Below, piece after piece: positions 41,227 to 49,819 of a DNA stretch of 64,000 bases. Source of the stretch: DASVTR01 sp033855775 (lineage in GTDB: Bacteria > Acidobacteriota > Blastocatellia > Pyrinomonadales > Pyrinomonadaceae); NCBI GenBank assembly GCA_033855775.1, contig JAWVFT010000126.1:1-64000 (forward strand), written 5' to 3'. Each line of letters opens with the position of its first letter. Within the stretch, counting starts at the first letter, position 1. Position numbers and translations under genes: made by a program. Under the pieces are notes generated by a model. It was not told where the DNA came from. It was given only the letters and a program-made list of their open reading frames with translations, and searched no databases.

Positions 41227-41476
41227 TTTCGAAGCACGCTGGCGCTGCCCGCGCTAACGCTCGCGTCTATCGTTTGTCATCGAATAGCATCGCAACCGCT
41301 CCGGCTTATTTGCTCCGCGCCGTTTGCGACGCGGCGCGCAAAGTCGCTTCAGTTTCATGCTGCGGCTTGGCCTCGCCTTCAGGGGGCGCGGCTGTTTGCC
41401 TTTGGGCGACGAGCGTTTTGTGGCAACGCGCGCGTGAACGCCTGATGCGTCGCTTCATCCAGCCGGACATTGCTTC

Positions 41477-42160
41477 TTACACCTCGCTGCTGTTCGCCGG
41501 GAAAGTATCCAGAAAAGCTTCGATGATGCGCGGGTCAAACTGCTTGCCCTCGTGCTTGCACAGTTCAGCGACGGCTTCGTTGTGCGTCGCGGGGCGACGA
41601 TAAGGACGGTCCGCCACCATCGCGTCGTAAGTGTCCGCGACCTGCACGATGCGAGCCATCAGCGGAATGTCTTCGCCGCCGAGTTTGTGCGGGTAGCCGA
41701 GGCCATCCCAACGCTCGTGATGATGCTGCGTGCGGATGCGTAGCTCGGACGGAAGATTAAAATAAGATGCCAGCAGCGCGCCGAAGCTCGGATGCTTGTG
41801 CAGGATGAAAAGCTCCGTGCGCGTCGGCTTGCGCGGGCGATTGAGCACGGCTTCAGGCACGAGTATCTTGCCTACGTCGTGCAGCACGGCTGTGTAACAA
41901 AGTTGTTTGAGGCGCGCGTCGTCGAAGCCGAACGTGCGCCCGATGGCGCGCGAGAGACGAGAGACGCGAACGCTGTGATAATAAGTGTCGGGCCGCGCGC
42001 GTTTGAAGCGCTTGAGCAGGGCTTCCGTGCCGTCCGTTCTGTAAAGGTGGCCGATGGTTTTGAGACGCTTCAGGGCGCGAGTCAGATGCTCTGCCCAGCT
42101 TGCGTTCACCAGCCGAATGGTCGCCGCGCCAACAGTCTCAAGGGCCATTTCGTCGTGCAT
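41477..42160 (-). CDS. HD-GYP domain protein (probable cyclic-di-GMP phosphodiesterase)
   Basis: ATG at 42160 follows a strong GGAGGTG site with nine-base spacing and gives 227 residues; longer frames upstream are unlikely. The protein is almost only the HD-GYP domain: YYHSVRVSRLSRAIG, VLHDVGKILVP with the HD pair, HHHERWDGLGYPHKLGG with the GYP triplet, and ADTYDAMVADRPYR. A short N-terminal helix region precedes it. There is no receiver domain, unlike the protein at 1091. It should cleave cyclic di-GMP. It diverges from the DUF4388 gene. Confidence 0.88.
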   Translation of the reverse strand: MHDEMALETVGAATIRLVNASWAEHLTRALKRLKTIGHLYRTDGTEALLKRFKRARPDTYYHSVRVSRLSRAIGRTFGFDDARLKQLCYTAVLHDVGKILVPEAVLNRPRKPTRTELFILHKHPSFGALLASYFNLPSELRIRTQHHHERWDGLGYPHKLGGEDIPLMARIVQVADTYDAMVADRPYRRPATHNEAVAELCKHEGKQFDPRIIEAFLDTFPANSSEV

Positions 42161-42585
42161 GTTAAGTACACCTCCGAATAAGTCAAACAAAAAAGTTGCG
42201 GGGGAAAGCGAGCGGCCAACGCAAACCTTGCACGAGTGATAACTGGATACTACTTTGTGCTCGATTGCGCCGTCCCTTAGAGCATCCCGCGTGCCACGTC
42301 TCATGCCCGGCACAAGGCGGCAACGGCGCATCGCGCGGCCTTCGTCTACAGTTGGTCAGCAGATTTCAGCCACGCCCATAAAACGGCTCGCGGCAGGGTT
42401 TGCCAGCCTTGCTTAAGAGATAACTTTAAGGCTCGCGCGCGGGCTTTCCACGTTGTTGTGCAACGGCAAAACTTCTCTGTTGAAATTGACCGCGGCGGCT
42501 ATACGATATGGTATTTGCGTGGCGCTGAAAGCGCGCACGGACGACTACGAGCCGTGGCGTTTATGGTAAACTTTCGCCCCCGTTG
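42161..42585. other. Divergent intergenic region
   Basis: The 425 bases between the HD-GYP and DUF4388 genes should hold both promoters. AAATTGACCGCGG with a following AT-rich patch near 42485-42515 is the only hint of a forward promoter. No gene is supported. Confidence 0.35.
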
Positions 42586-43341
42586 ATGGCCGAGCGTCAA
42601 CAAGCATCTGAGTCAAGAACGAGCGCGATGAGCAAGTCGGAAATGCCGAAAGACCCGGAGACGGAAGCGGCCCTGCTGGACGCCGAACTGTTTCTCAAAT
42701 ATGCGGCGCCGGAGCGCGCCATGAGGCGACTGCGCGAAGCCCTGCAACTCGCTCCGCACTCGCTTCACTTGCGCGAGCGGCTGCGCGAAATCGCCGTCTC
42801 ACAGCGACAACTGGAAGAGGCCGCGCGTCATTGTCTGGCACTGGCCAAGCTCTATATCGAACGCGACGATTTGGACATGGCGCGCGAGCGACTGCTCGAA
42901 GCCAAGCAGCTAGACCCGCGCCTCTCCATCGCCGCCGGGGTGGAAGCCATCCGCCGCGCGCAGGCTCCGAAGAATCAGCACGGCCAGACGATAGCGCAAC
43001 CGCAGACGGTTCAGCGCAGCAGCGCGACGCTCTCAGGCGACCTTTCAGCCATCAGCATTTTCGATGTCGTGCAGGTTCTGGAGAACGCGCGGTTAACCGG
43101 CGCTCTCTCCATCGAAGGCGCGACGCGCGAAGGCCGCGTGCTCTTTAACGAAGGGCGCATCGTTGACGCGGCGGCGGAGCAGTCGCAGGGCGAAGACGCC
43201 TTTCGCAAGCTCGTTGAAGTGACCGCGGGCTATTTCGAGTTTGAAAGAAGCGCGCAGGAATTTCCCGTCAACATCAGCGCCGCCAGCAACACCAATCTCA
43301 TCCTCGACAGCTTGCGCCAGCTAGACGAAGAGAGCCAATAG
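42586..43341 (+). CDS. DUF4388 protein with N-terminal TPR-like repeats
   Basis: The start is uncertain: ATG 42586 (251 residues) or ATG 42628; neither has a ribosome site. Residues 30-125 form TPR-like helices (LFLKYAAPERAMRRLREALQ, ERDDLDMARERLLEAKQLDP). The C-terminal DUF4388 domain is clear (SGDLSAISIFDVVQVLENAR, LSIEGATREGRVLFNEGRIV, LVEVTAGYFEFE). DUF4388 is linked to two-component and motility regulation in other bacteria, often with receiver domains. No receiver is present here. It is monocistronic. Confidence 0.82.
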   Translation: MAERQQASESRTSAMSKSEMPKDPETEAALLDAELFLKYAAPERAMRRLREALQLAPHSLHLRERLREIAVSQRQLEEAARHCLALAKLYIERDDLDMARERLLEAKQLDPRLSIAAGVEAIRRAQAPKNQHGQTIAQPQTVQRSSATLSGDLSAISIFDVVQVLENARLTGALSIEGATREGRVLFNEGRIVDAAAEQSQGEDAFRKLVEVTAGYFEFERSAQEFPVNISAASNTNLILDSLRQLDEESQ

Positions 43342-43437
43342 AAAAAGCGACCGGCGAAAGCCTTCATTGACATCGCTGTCAACAAAGGACGGCCTCCGCC
43401 CGCGGGTCGTCTTCGTTCCTTATCGTCTTCTTTATTT

Positions 43438-44220
43438 TTAGTCTAAGAGCACGCGGGCCTTGAGGGCTTCGGCGCGTTCGAGGGCGGCGAGCAGGCGGAG
43501 GAACTGCGCGTAGTTGGCGCCGCGCGCGTGCAGGCGTTCGCGTTCGGAAGTGTTGAGGTCGTTGCGCAGGATGAAGTCAAGAAAGTCGTAGTAGTCTGCG
43601 CTGGCGGCGAGCGGGAGTTCGCGCGTGTAGGTTGTGCGCCCGGCGTCGTCGGAGCGGAATCCGGCGAGCATGTCGAAGAGATTATCGGTCGTCAGGTGCG
43701 CGGCTTCGCGCGTCAGTTTAATCGGCAGTCGCAACTCGAAAAAGCGCAAGCCCTGCGCGGTCGTGACGCGGCGCAACTCCTTCGTCGCTTCGCCGTCGAA
43801 GGGCGATTCCGAGTCAACGAGGATGCGCAGCAGGCGCGGCTGGTCTTCCTTGTCCATCGTGTCGAGCGCGAGTTGAACGCGGTCTGCGAGAAACTTTTCA
43901 AACTGCGCTTCGATTGGATAGTTGATGCGACCAAGACAGCCGACCGATTCGCCCTCGCCCGCCATCTCGCGCGGCAGGCAGGCGGGGCAAGTCGAACAGA
44001 CGAGCGTTTCGGCCTGCATGCTTTCGACTTCCTCTTCGGCGTCTTCGATGAAGCGCACTTTGTCTTCGGTCGGCGGGGTGCGGTCGCCGGTCGTCAGGCG
44101 CGTGTGCAAACTGCTCAGGCGGCCCCACGCGCGCAGGTGCTCTTCGGCATAGCGCGCGCGCAGGACGCAAGGATATTCAACCGCAAATTCTAAGGACAAA
44201 CTGTTTCCTCTCGCCGTCAT
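43438..44220 (-). CDS. Hypothetical protein with a cysteine cluster
   Basis: ATG at 44220 gives 260 residues; an upstream TTG would add eight. I recognise no family. Residues about 70-95 hold CSTCPACLP and, 18 residues later, a further Cys in GCLGRINYPIE, a possible metal site. The first part, FAVEYPCVLRARYAEEHLR, and the C-terminal helices (YYDFLDFILRNDLNTSERER) look soluble. No signal peptide or membrane helix is present. It converges with the DUF4388 gene and diverges from the P450 gene, so context gives no hint. Confidence 0.6.
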   Translation of the reverse strand: MTARGNSLSLEFAVEYPCVLRARYAEEHLRAWGRLSSLHTRLTTGDRTPPTEDKVRFIEDAEEEVESMQAETLVCSTCPACLPREMAGEGESVGCLGRINYPIEAQFEKFLADRVQLALDTMDKEDQPRLLRILVDSESPFDGEATKELRRVTTAQGLRFFELRLPIKLTREAAHLTTDNLFDMLAGFRSDDAGRTTYTRELPLAASADYYDFLDFILRNDLNTSERERLHARGANYAQFLRLLAALERAEALKARVLLD

Positions 44221-44450
44221 TTTCGAGCCTGTGACGGGCGGCAAAAATCTTATGCCACATCACTAACACAACAGCGCGCGGCGGGGCAAGCGGGCCGGGC
44301 CGCGAGCCAAATCGCGTAGGCGCTGGCGGGCGTTTCGTCCGCCGGATAATTTGACCGGCGGCGGCAGCGGTGAAAGAATGTGCCGCGCCTCAAGAGCGAA
44401 AAGATGGTGCAGGCAAATGGACGCGAGGCAAGCCGCGCGTTTCAATTCAA

Positions 44451-44500
44451 GAGTTTGATGTGACCGCCCCGTCAGGAGTTTGATGTGACCAGCCCCCAAC
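44451..44500 (+). repeat. 25-bp tandem duplication covering the P450 start site
   Basis: GAGTTTGATGTGACC occurs at 44451-44465 and again at 44476-44490. The second copy contains the GTG start of the P450 gene. The first copy has a GTG at 44460 that opens a seven-codon frame ending at TGA 44481-44483, one base before the true start. A complete AGGAG site (44474-44478) spans the junction and serves only the second GTG. Confidence 0.85.
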
Positions 44501-45873
44501 TTCCGCCCGGCCCGAAACGCAAGCTGCTCGGCGGCAACTTCTTCAGCTTCCGCCGCGACCCGCTCGCCTTCCTGCTGAGCCTCGCGCGCGACTACGGCGA
44601 CATCGTTTATTTCAAGATGGGGCCGCAGGACGTTTACTTTCTCAATCACCCGGACTACGTGAAGGACGTGCTCGTCACACACAATCAGAGCTTTGAGAAG
44701 GGACGCGCGTTGAAGAGGTCGAAGCGACTGTTGGGCGAAGGACTGCTGACGAGCGAGGGCGAGTTTCATCGCCGTCAGCGGCGGCTCGCGCAGCCAGCCT
44801 TTCATCGCCAGCGCGTCGCAGGCTACGCGCTGATGATGACTGACTACGCAGAGCAAATGAGCGAGCGTTGGCGCGACGGCGAGACGCTCGACATCTCAGA
44901 AGAGATGATGCGGCTGACGCTGGCGATTGTCGGCAAGACGCTCTTCGACGCCGATGTCGAAAGAGACGCGCGCGATGTCGGCGAAGCCTTGACGGTCATC
45001 ATGAGTCTCTTCAACGCGATGCTGCTGCCCTTCTCGGAGTTGTTGGAAAAGCTGCCGCTGCCGCAGAAGAAACGCTTCCAGAAAGCGAAGGAACAACTCG
45101 ACGCGATTATCTATCGCCTGATTGACGAGCGACGCCGCAGCGGCGAAGACCGCGGCGACCTGCTCTCGATGCTGCTGCTCGCGCAGGACGAGGAAGAGAA
45201 AAGCGGCGGCATGACCGACGAGCAAGTGCGCGACGAAGCCCTGACCATTTTTCTGGCGGGACATGAAACGACATCCAACGCGATGACGTGGACTTGGCTC
45301 TTGCTCTCGCAGCACGCGGAAGTCGAAGCGAAGTTGCACGAAGAGTTGGATGCGGTCTTGAACGGGCGAACGCCGGAGTTCAACGACGTGGCTCAACTGC
45401 GTTACACGGAGATGGTCCTAGCCGAATCCATGCGTTTGTATCCGCCCGCGTGGGCGATTGGTCGGCTGTCCGTGAAGGATTACGAGGTCGGCGGCTATCG
45501 CGTGCCAGTGGGGTCGCTCATTCTATTGAGCCAGTATGCGATGCACCACGACGCGCGTTACTTCGCGGAGCCTGAACGCTTCGACCCGCTGCGCTGGACG
45601 ACGGAAGTGCGCGAGGCACGCCCGCAGTATTCCTACTTTCCCTTCGGCGGCGGCGCGCGGCGTTGCATCGGCGAAGGCTTCGCTTGGATGGAAGGCGTGC
45701 TGCTGCTGGCGACGCTGGCGCAACGCTGGCGGCTGCGGCTCGTCCCAAATCATCCGGTCGAGACGCACCCGATTATCACGCTGCGGCCACGCCACGGCAT
45801 GATGATGACGCTTGAAAGAAGAGCAGCGCGAAAGTCCGAGCCGGAAACAGAGCAGGCGGCCAGCATCGGATAG
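44485..45873 (+). CDS. Cytochrome P450
   Basis: The protein has 462 residues from GTG 44485, six bases after AGGAG. The I-helix reads FLAGHETTSNAM, the K-helix ExxR is ESMRLYPP, and the PERF-like motif is EPERFDPLRW. The haem loop is FPFGGGARRCIGEGFA with the proximal ligand Cys394. There is no membrane anchor, as is usual for bacterial P450s, which need separate ferredoxin and reductase. None is encoded nearby. It opens with PPGPKRKLLGG, a Pro-rich hinge. The substrate is unknown; the sequence resembles fatty-acid- or terpene-oxidising families in general character only. Confidence 0.93.
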   Translation: MTSPQLPPGPKRKLLGGNFFSFRRDPLAFLLSLARDYGDIVYFKMGPQDVYFLNHPDYVKDVLVTHNQSFEKGRALKRSKRLLGEGLLTSEGEFHRRQRRLAQPAFHRQRVAGYALMMTDYAEQMSERWRDGETLDISEEMMRLTLAIVGKTLFDADVERDARDVGEALTVIMSLFNAMLLPFSELLEKLPLPQKKRFQKAKEQLDAIIYRLIDERRRSGEDRGDLLSMLLLAQDEEEKSGGMTDEQVRDEALTIFLAGHETTSNAMTWTWLLLSQHAEVEAKLHEELDAVLNGRTPEFNDVAQLRYTEMVLAESMRLYPPAWAIGRLSVKDYEVGGYRVPVGSLILLSQYAMHHDARYFAEPERFDPLRWTTEVREARPQYSYFPFGGGARRCIGEGFAWMEGVLLLATLAQRWRLRLVPNHPVETHPIITLRPRHGMMMTLERRAARKSEPETEQAASIG

Positions 45874-45905
45874 CACGGATGCGAGTCCGGCTCTCATGCT
45901 GACCG

Positions 45906-45937
45906 CTTGCTGTTCGATTGACTTGCTGTTCGATTGA
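45906..45937 (+). repeat. 16-bp perfect tandem duplication after the P450 gene
   Basis: CTTGCTGTTCGATTGA occurs twice in direct succession (45906-45921, 45922-45937), 32 bases past the P450 stop. It lies between convergent genes. A partial third word, GCTTGATTT, follows. Confidence 0.85.
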
Positions 45938-46051
45938 ACGCTCAATCGTCAGCTTGATTTCTCAAAGCCCGCTGTGGAGAAGCAAAGCTTCGGCTGTCTC
46001 TGGCTCACGCGCCGCGCATCTCGCGTCGGATGAGAGAGAGGCTTGGCATCT

Positions 46052-46957
46052 TTAAGTTTTCCCGACGCCGCTCGGAGCATCGCTGCCCGGATTGCCGCGA
46101 ATGTAGTTGTCCGAGTAAGACTCAATCGTGCCGCCGCCGTTGTCCAAGCCCTTCGTGATATTGTTCGAGACGGTCGAAGCGCCAAGCCGCGCCACGCCGC
46201 TCGACTCGACTCTCACGCCGTTGCCGTTGTGCGTCGCCACGCATGAATCCATGTTGACGACTGCCGTTGAGCCGGAAGCCAGAAAGCCAGCCGTGCCGCA
46301 GCCCGATGCCGTGCTGTCCTTGATGGTGAACTGCGAGTTGGTTCCGGCCTTGTAGCCGTTGGTGCAGCCGAAGACTTTCGTGTTGTCTATGTCGGCGCGC
46401 ACGGTGCCTGCGCTCGTCGTTGAGACGATGCCTCCGGCGATGCAGTTGCTGATGTTGGAGTGCGTCACGGAGACAAAGCCCGCCGCCGTCTTGTTAACGT
46501 CAATGCCGAAGTTGGTGAAGCCCCAGATGCGGCACTTCTCAACGATGAGCGTCGTGCCTGCGAGAAAGCGTATGCCGTTGATGCCGTTGCAGGCTCCGTC
46601 AATGTCGAGGTTCTTCAGGTAGATGGCGCTTCCGGCGGCGGGGGCGTTGACGATGACGCCGTTGGTCAGCGCGGCAAGGATGCCCGCGAGCGTGCCTTCG
46701 CCGTTAATCGTGATGGACTTGGTAATCGTCACGGCTCCGAATCCGCCGGGGTCAAGGACGGAGATTTCGCCGCAGGTGGCGGTCTTCGAAATCGCGCCCG
46801 CGAATGTCTTGCAGGGAGCGGTGCGCGAGCAGGGGTTAACGTCGTCGCCGACGCCCGAAACCCATGTGCGCGTGGCTTGGGCCTGCGCAAAGGAAGCGGC
46901 GGCCAGCACGAGCAGGCAGACGGTTAAAAGCTGAATCGAGTTTCTGAGCTTATTCAT
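46052..46957 (-). CDS. Secreted right-handed parallel beta-helix protein
   Basis: The protein has 301 residues. A signal peptide (LLTVCLLVLAAASFAQAQ) is followed by ATRTWVSGVGDDVNPCSRTA, then about ten rungs of a right-handed beta-helix with recurrent I/V, N, G and C positions (VIVNAPAAGSAIYLKNLDID, SVTHSNISNCIAGGIVST). Helix proteins of this kind often bind or cleave polysaccharides, but I see no catalytic Asp pair or lyase motif. AAGGAG precedes the ATG with a ten-base spacing. It may be a surface or extracellular binding protein. Confidence 0.8.
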   Translation of the reverse strand: MNKLRNSIQLLTVCLLVLAAASFAQAQATRTWVSGVGDDVNPCSRTAPCKTFAGAISKTATCGEISVLDPGGFGAVTITKSITINGEGTLAGILAALTNGVIVNAPAAGSAIYLKNLDIDGACNGINGIRFLAGTTLIVEKCRIWGFTNFGIDVNKTAAGFVSVTHSNISNCIAGGIVSTTSAGTVRADIDNTKVFGCTNGYKAGTNSQFTIKDSTASGCGTAGFLASGSTAVVNMDSCVATHNGNGVRVESSGVARLGASTVSNNITKGLDNGGGTIESYSDNYIRGNPGSDAPSGVGKT

Positions 46958-47343
46958 TTGAGAGGCTCCTTTTCACCTGTTCGGTGTTGTATAGGTCTGG
47001 GCTGATTGGAAGTTGGACTCCGCTGAACATGCGCGCCGGTGGTTGCTTCGGAAAGAGAATCGCAACCGCCGCGTTTGAGAAACACCCGCTTGTCAGTCGA
47101 AAAAAGGTAAGTGGCTTTTACACCAAATTCGTTTTTTTGACAATAGCAATCTGCCTGCGCTTTGATGATGAAGGAGAGGCTCCGACCATTGAGAGTTCGC
47201 GTCGCGCAAGCCGCCTGCGCTTGCTTGCTCGCCCGTTTGCGATACTGTTAAGCTCTGGTTGTTTTCATATTCCGAAAGGGCGCGCGTAGTTTCTGCCGCA
47301 GGGCAGCGAAGGCCGCGCGAAGTTAGCGAAAGGTTTTGAGGTT
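46958..47343. promoter_or_regulatory. Divergent intergenic region with a candidate promoter
   Basis: TTGACA at 47137-47142 and TTTGAT at 47161-47166 with an 18-base spacer make a plausible forward promoter for the Trm112-like gene, with a leader of about 170 bases. The rest of the 386-base gap shows nothing else. Confidence 0.38.
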
Positions 47344-47535
47344 ATGGCGATTAGTCAAGATTTGTTGGACATACTGGCATGCCCCGCCTGCAAGGCGAAG
47401 GTCGAGTTGAAAGAGGACGGCAGCGGCTTGAAATGTCAGGACTGCAAGCGCGTCTATCCGGTGCGCGACGACATTCCGGTGATGCTGATTGACGAAGCGA
47501 CGATTGAAGATGAAGAGCCTGCTCAGAAAGCTTGA
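47344..47535 (+). CDS. Trm112-like zinc-binding protein
   Basis: The protein has 63 residues, the usual size of bacterial YcaR/Trm112 proteins. It has LLDILACPACKAKVEL, then CQDCKRVYPVRDDIPVML, with the two CxxC pairs that bind zinc or sit in its place. Trm112 proteins activate methyltransferases; the bacterial form is less well known and is often next to lipid A genes. Here it overlaps a glycosyltransferase 9 gene by 26 bases, in line with envelope biogenesis. Confidence 0.88.
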   Translation: MAISQDLLDILACPACKAKVELKEDGSGLKCQDCKRVYPVRDDIPVMLIDEATIEDEEPAQKA

Positions 47536-48694
47536 GCCGACGGTCACGGTCGCGGGCGTCGCGCCGAACGCGCGCCCCGTCTCCGCTGTGAGCGAGCCGC
47601 AACCGCTCGCGCCCGCGCGTTGGGATTGGCAGGGAGTGCGGCGCGTGCTGGTGGTTCGCCTGCGCTCGATAGGCGACACGGTTCTGGCGACGCCTTCGCT
47701 CTACGCGTTGCGCCGTTTTCTGCCACGCGCGCGGATAGACATCGTGCTGGAAAACTGGGTCGCGCCCGTGCTCGACGGCTGCGCCGATGTTGACAACGTG
47801 TTACTGGTCGAACGCGGCAGCACGATGGCGCGCGCGCGCATGGCGCGTCAACTGCGCGCGAACGATTACGACGTGGCCTACAATCTTCATGGCGGGACGA
47901 CGGCGACGCTGTTGATGCGGGCCGCCGGCGCGCGTCATCGCGTCGGCTATGCCGACTATCAATACAGCCGCCTGCTCAATCATCCGGCTCCGCCCGCGCC
48001 CGCGCTCTGGCGCAAGGAGAAGACGCATTCCGTCGAGCAACAACTCGCGCTCTTAGGCTGGACGGGCGTTCCCGTCAGCGACGGCCCGCCGACGCGCCTC
48101 GCCGTGACGGACGAAGCGGCGCGCAGCGTGAACAAGAGATTGCAGGAGAGCGGACTCGAAGCGGGCGAGCCGTTCGCGCTCGTGCATCCGGCAGCCGCGT
48201 TCGAGTCGAAGCAGTGGAGCGTTGACAACTTTGCTCGCGTCGTTGAAAGTCTGGCGGCGCGCGGCCTGCGCGTCGTGGCTCTGGCCGCAGCGAATCAAGC
48301 TCAGCTTCTCGAAGCTCTGCAAGCGCGAAGCTCGACGCGCATAGAGTCGTTCACGAATTTCTCTTTGCCGGAAGTGACGGCGCTTGCGGCGCGGGCGCGC
48401 ATCTTCGTCGGCAACGATAGCGGCATCGCGCACATGGCGGCGGCGGTCGGCGCTCCGTCGGTCGTTATCTTCGGCTCGTCAAACGTCGCGCACTGGCGGC
48501 CATGGACGACGCGCCCGGCGGAAGTCGTGCGCGAAGAGATGCCCTGCGCGCCGTGTCCCGGCTACACCTGCGCGGAGTTTGAGCAGCCCGAATGCATTCG
48601 CCGCGTGACGGTCGAACGCGTCGAAGCCGCCATCGAAAGAGTCTGGCAGCAGAGCGCTCGCGCCGTCGCCGCCGCGCCGGCCCGCTCAAGATAG
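47510..48694 (+). CDS. Glycosyltransferase family 9 (heptosyltransferase-like)
   Basis: ATG at 47510 gives 394 residues and overlaps the Trm112 gene by 26 bases. GT9 motifs: VLVVRLRSIGDTVLATPSLY at the N-terminal Rossmann fold, ALVHPAAAFESKQW, and FVGNDSGIAHMAAAVGAPSV for the nucleotide-sugar site. This family transfers heptose from ADP-heptose to lipopolysaccharide core. The next gene makes the heptose precursor, supporting that role. A cysteine motif CAPCPGYTCAEFEQPECIRR near the C-terminus is typical of some GT9 members. Confidence 0.88.
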   Translation: MKSLLRKLEPTVTVAGVAPNARPVSAVSEPQPLAPARWDWQGVRRVLVVRLRSIGDTVLATPSLYALRRFLPRARIDIVLENWVAPVLDGCADVDNVLLVERGSTMARARMARQLRANDYDVAYNLHGGTTATLLMRAAGARHRVGYADYQYSRLLNHPAPPAPALWRKEKTHSVEQQLALLGWTGVPVSDGPPTRLAVTDEAARSVNKRLQESGLEAGEPFALVHPAAAFESKQWSVDNFARVVESLAARGLRVVALAAANQAQLLEALQARSSTRIESFTNFSLPEVTALAARARIFVGNDSGIAHMAAAVGAPSVVIFGSSNVAHWRPWTTRPAEVVREEMPCAPCPGYTCAEFEQPECIRRVTVERVEAAIERVWQQSARAVAAAPARSR

Positions 48695-48713
48695 CAATCC
48701 AGCCGACCCATCT

Positions 48714-49715
48714 ATGAATCAACTGACACAACAACGCGCGCGCGCCATTGCGCGACTGATGAGCAGCCGGAGGGTCCTGGTTTACGGCGACGTGATGCTG
48801 GATGAATTTGTGTGGGGCGACGTGACGCGGATTTCGCCGGAAGCGCCTGTGCCTGTCGTTGACATCCGGCGCGAGTCGGTGCATCTGGGCGGCGCAGCCA
48901 ACGTGCTGGCAAACTTGCTGGCTCTGGGCGCGAGCGCGAGCGTTGTCGGCGTCATCGGTCAAGACTCTGCGGGCGAGCGTCTTCGCGCGGAGTTGGAACG
49001 CGGCGCGGGCATGGAGCACGCGGGCGCGTCGCTCGTCGTTGACGAGAGCCGCCCGTCAACCATCAAGACGCGCATCATCGCGCACAACCAACTCGTCGTC
49101 CGCGCAGACCGCGAACGCCGCACGCCCGTCGCCGCCGCGATTGAAGACCGGCTCATACACGTCTTGCTCGGCGCGCTCAAGGAGGCGGACGCTTTCGTCA
49201 TCTCCGATTATGAGAAGGGAGCGGTCACGCCGCGCGTGCTGGCCGAGGTTCTGCCCGCGGCTTACGAGCGCGGGATGCCCGTGCTGGTTGACCCGAAGAT
49301 TCGCAACTTTCTCTCGTATCGCCCGGCGACGCTCATCACGCCGAATCATCACGAAGCCTTGCGCCTGACCAACACCGAAGACCACACGGACGAGGGACTC
49401 AAAGCGGCGGCGGAGCTAATCCGCGAGCGTCTCGCTTGCGAGTCGGTGCTCATCACGCGCGGCGAGCGCGGAATGATGCTCCTGGAAAAAGAGCGCGAGC
49501 CGGTTTACGTCGAGACGGCGGCGCGCGAAGTCTACGACGTGACGGGCGCGGGCGACACTGTGATAGCGACGCTCTCAGCCGCGCTCGCCGCGGGAGCCAC
49601 GATGCTCGAAGCGGCGATTCTCGCAAACCACGCCGCCGGAATCGTCGTCGGTAAAGTTGGCACGGCCACGGCCACCGCCGACGAGATTGTCAACTCCATC
49701 GAGCTTGACGAATAG
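48714..49715 (+). CDS. hldA: D-glycero-beta-D-manno-heptose-7-phosphate kinase (RfaE domain I type)
   Basis: The protein has 333 residues and is a PfkB-family kinase. RISPEAPVPVVDI and GGAANVLANLLALGA are characteristic of the RfaE/HldE kinase half. The catalytic Asp281 lies in DVTGAGDTV. The nucleotidyltransferase half of HldE is absent, so the ADP-heptose pathway would need a separate adenylyltransferase. It follows the GT9 gene by 19 bases, forming a small heptose operon. The last codons IELDE-stop are the seed of a tandem repeat that continues downstream. Confidence 0.85.
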   Translation: MNQLTQQRARAIARLMSSRRVLVYGDVMLDEFVWGDVTRISPEAPVPVVDIRRESVHLGGAANVLANLLALGASASVVGVIGQDSAGERLRAELERGAGMEHAGASLVVDESRPSTIKTRIIAHNQLVVRADRERRTPVAAAIEDRLIHVLLGALKEADAFVISDYEKGAVTPRVLAEVLPAAYERGMPVLVDPKIRNFLSYRPATLITPNHHEALRLTNTEDHTDEGLKAAAELIRERLACESVLITRGERGMMLLEKEREPVYVETAAREVYDVTGAGDTVIATLSAALAAGATMLEAAILANHAAGIVVGKVGTATATADEIVNSIELDE

Positions 49716-49769
49716 TTAATTGAACTTAAAGAATAGTTAAGTGAGCTTAATGAATAGTTAATCGAGCTT
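49700..49769 (+). repeat. 21-bp tandem repeat spanning the hldA stop codon
   Basis: About four 21-bp units follow one another: TCGAGCTTGACGAATAGTTA and variants. The first lies within the last codons of hldA. Because 21 is a multiple of three, each of the first three units repeats the in-frame TAG. Readthrough would add xLxELxE blocks. The unit is also three heptads long. Confidence 0.85.
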
Positions 49770-49819
49770 AACGAACAGTCCCTTTCGATTGGCCCCAACC
49801 AATCGTGTGAGATTAACCG

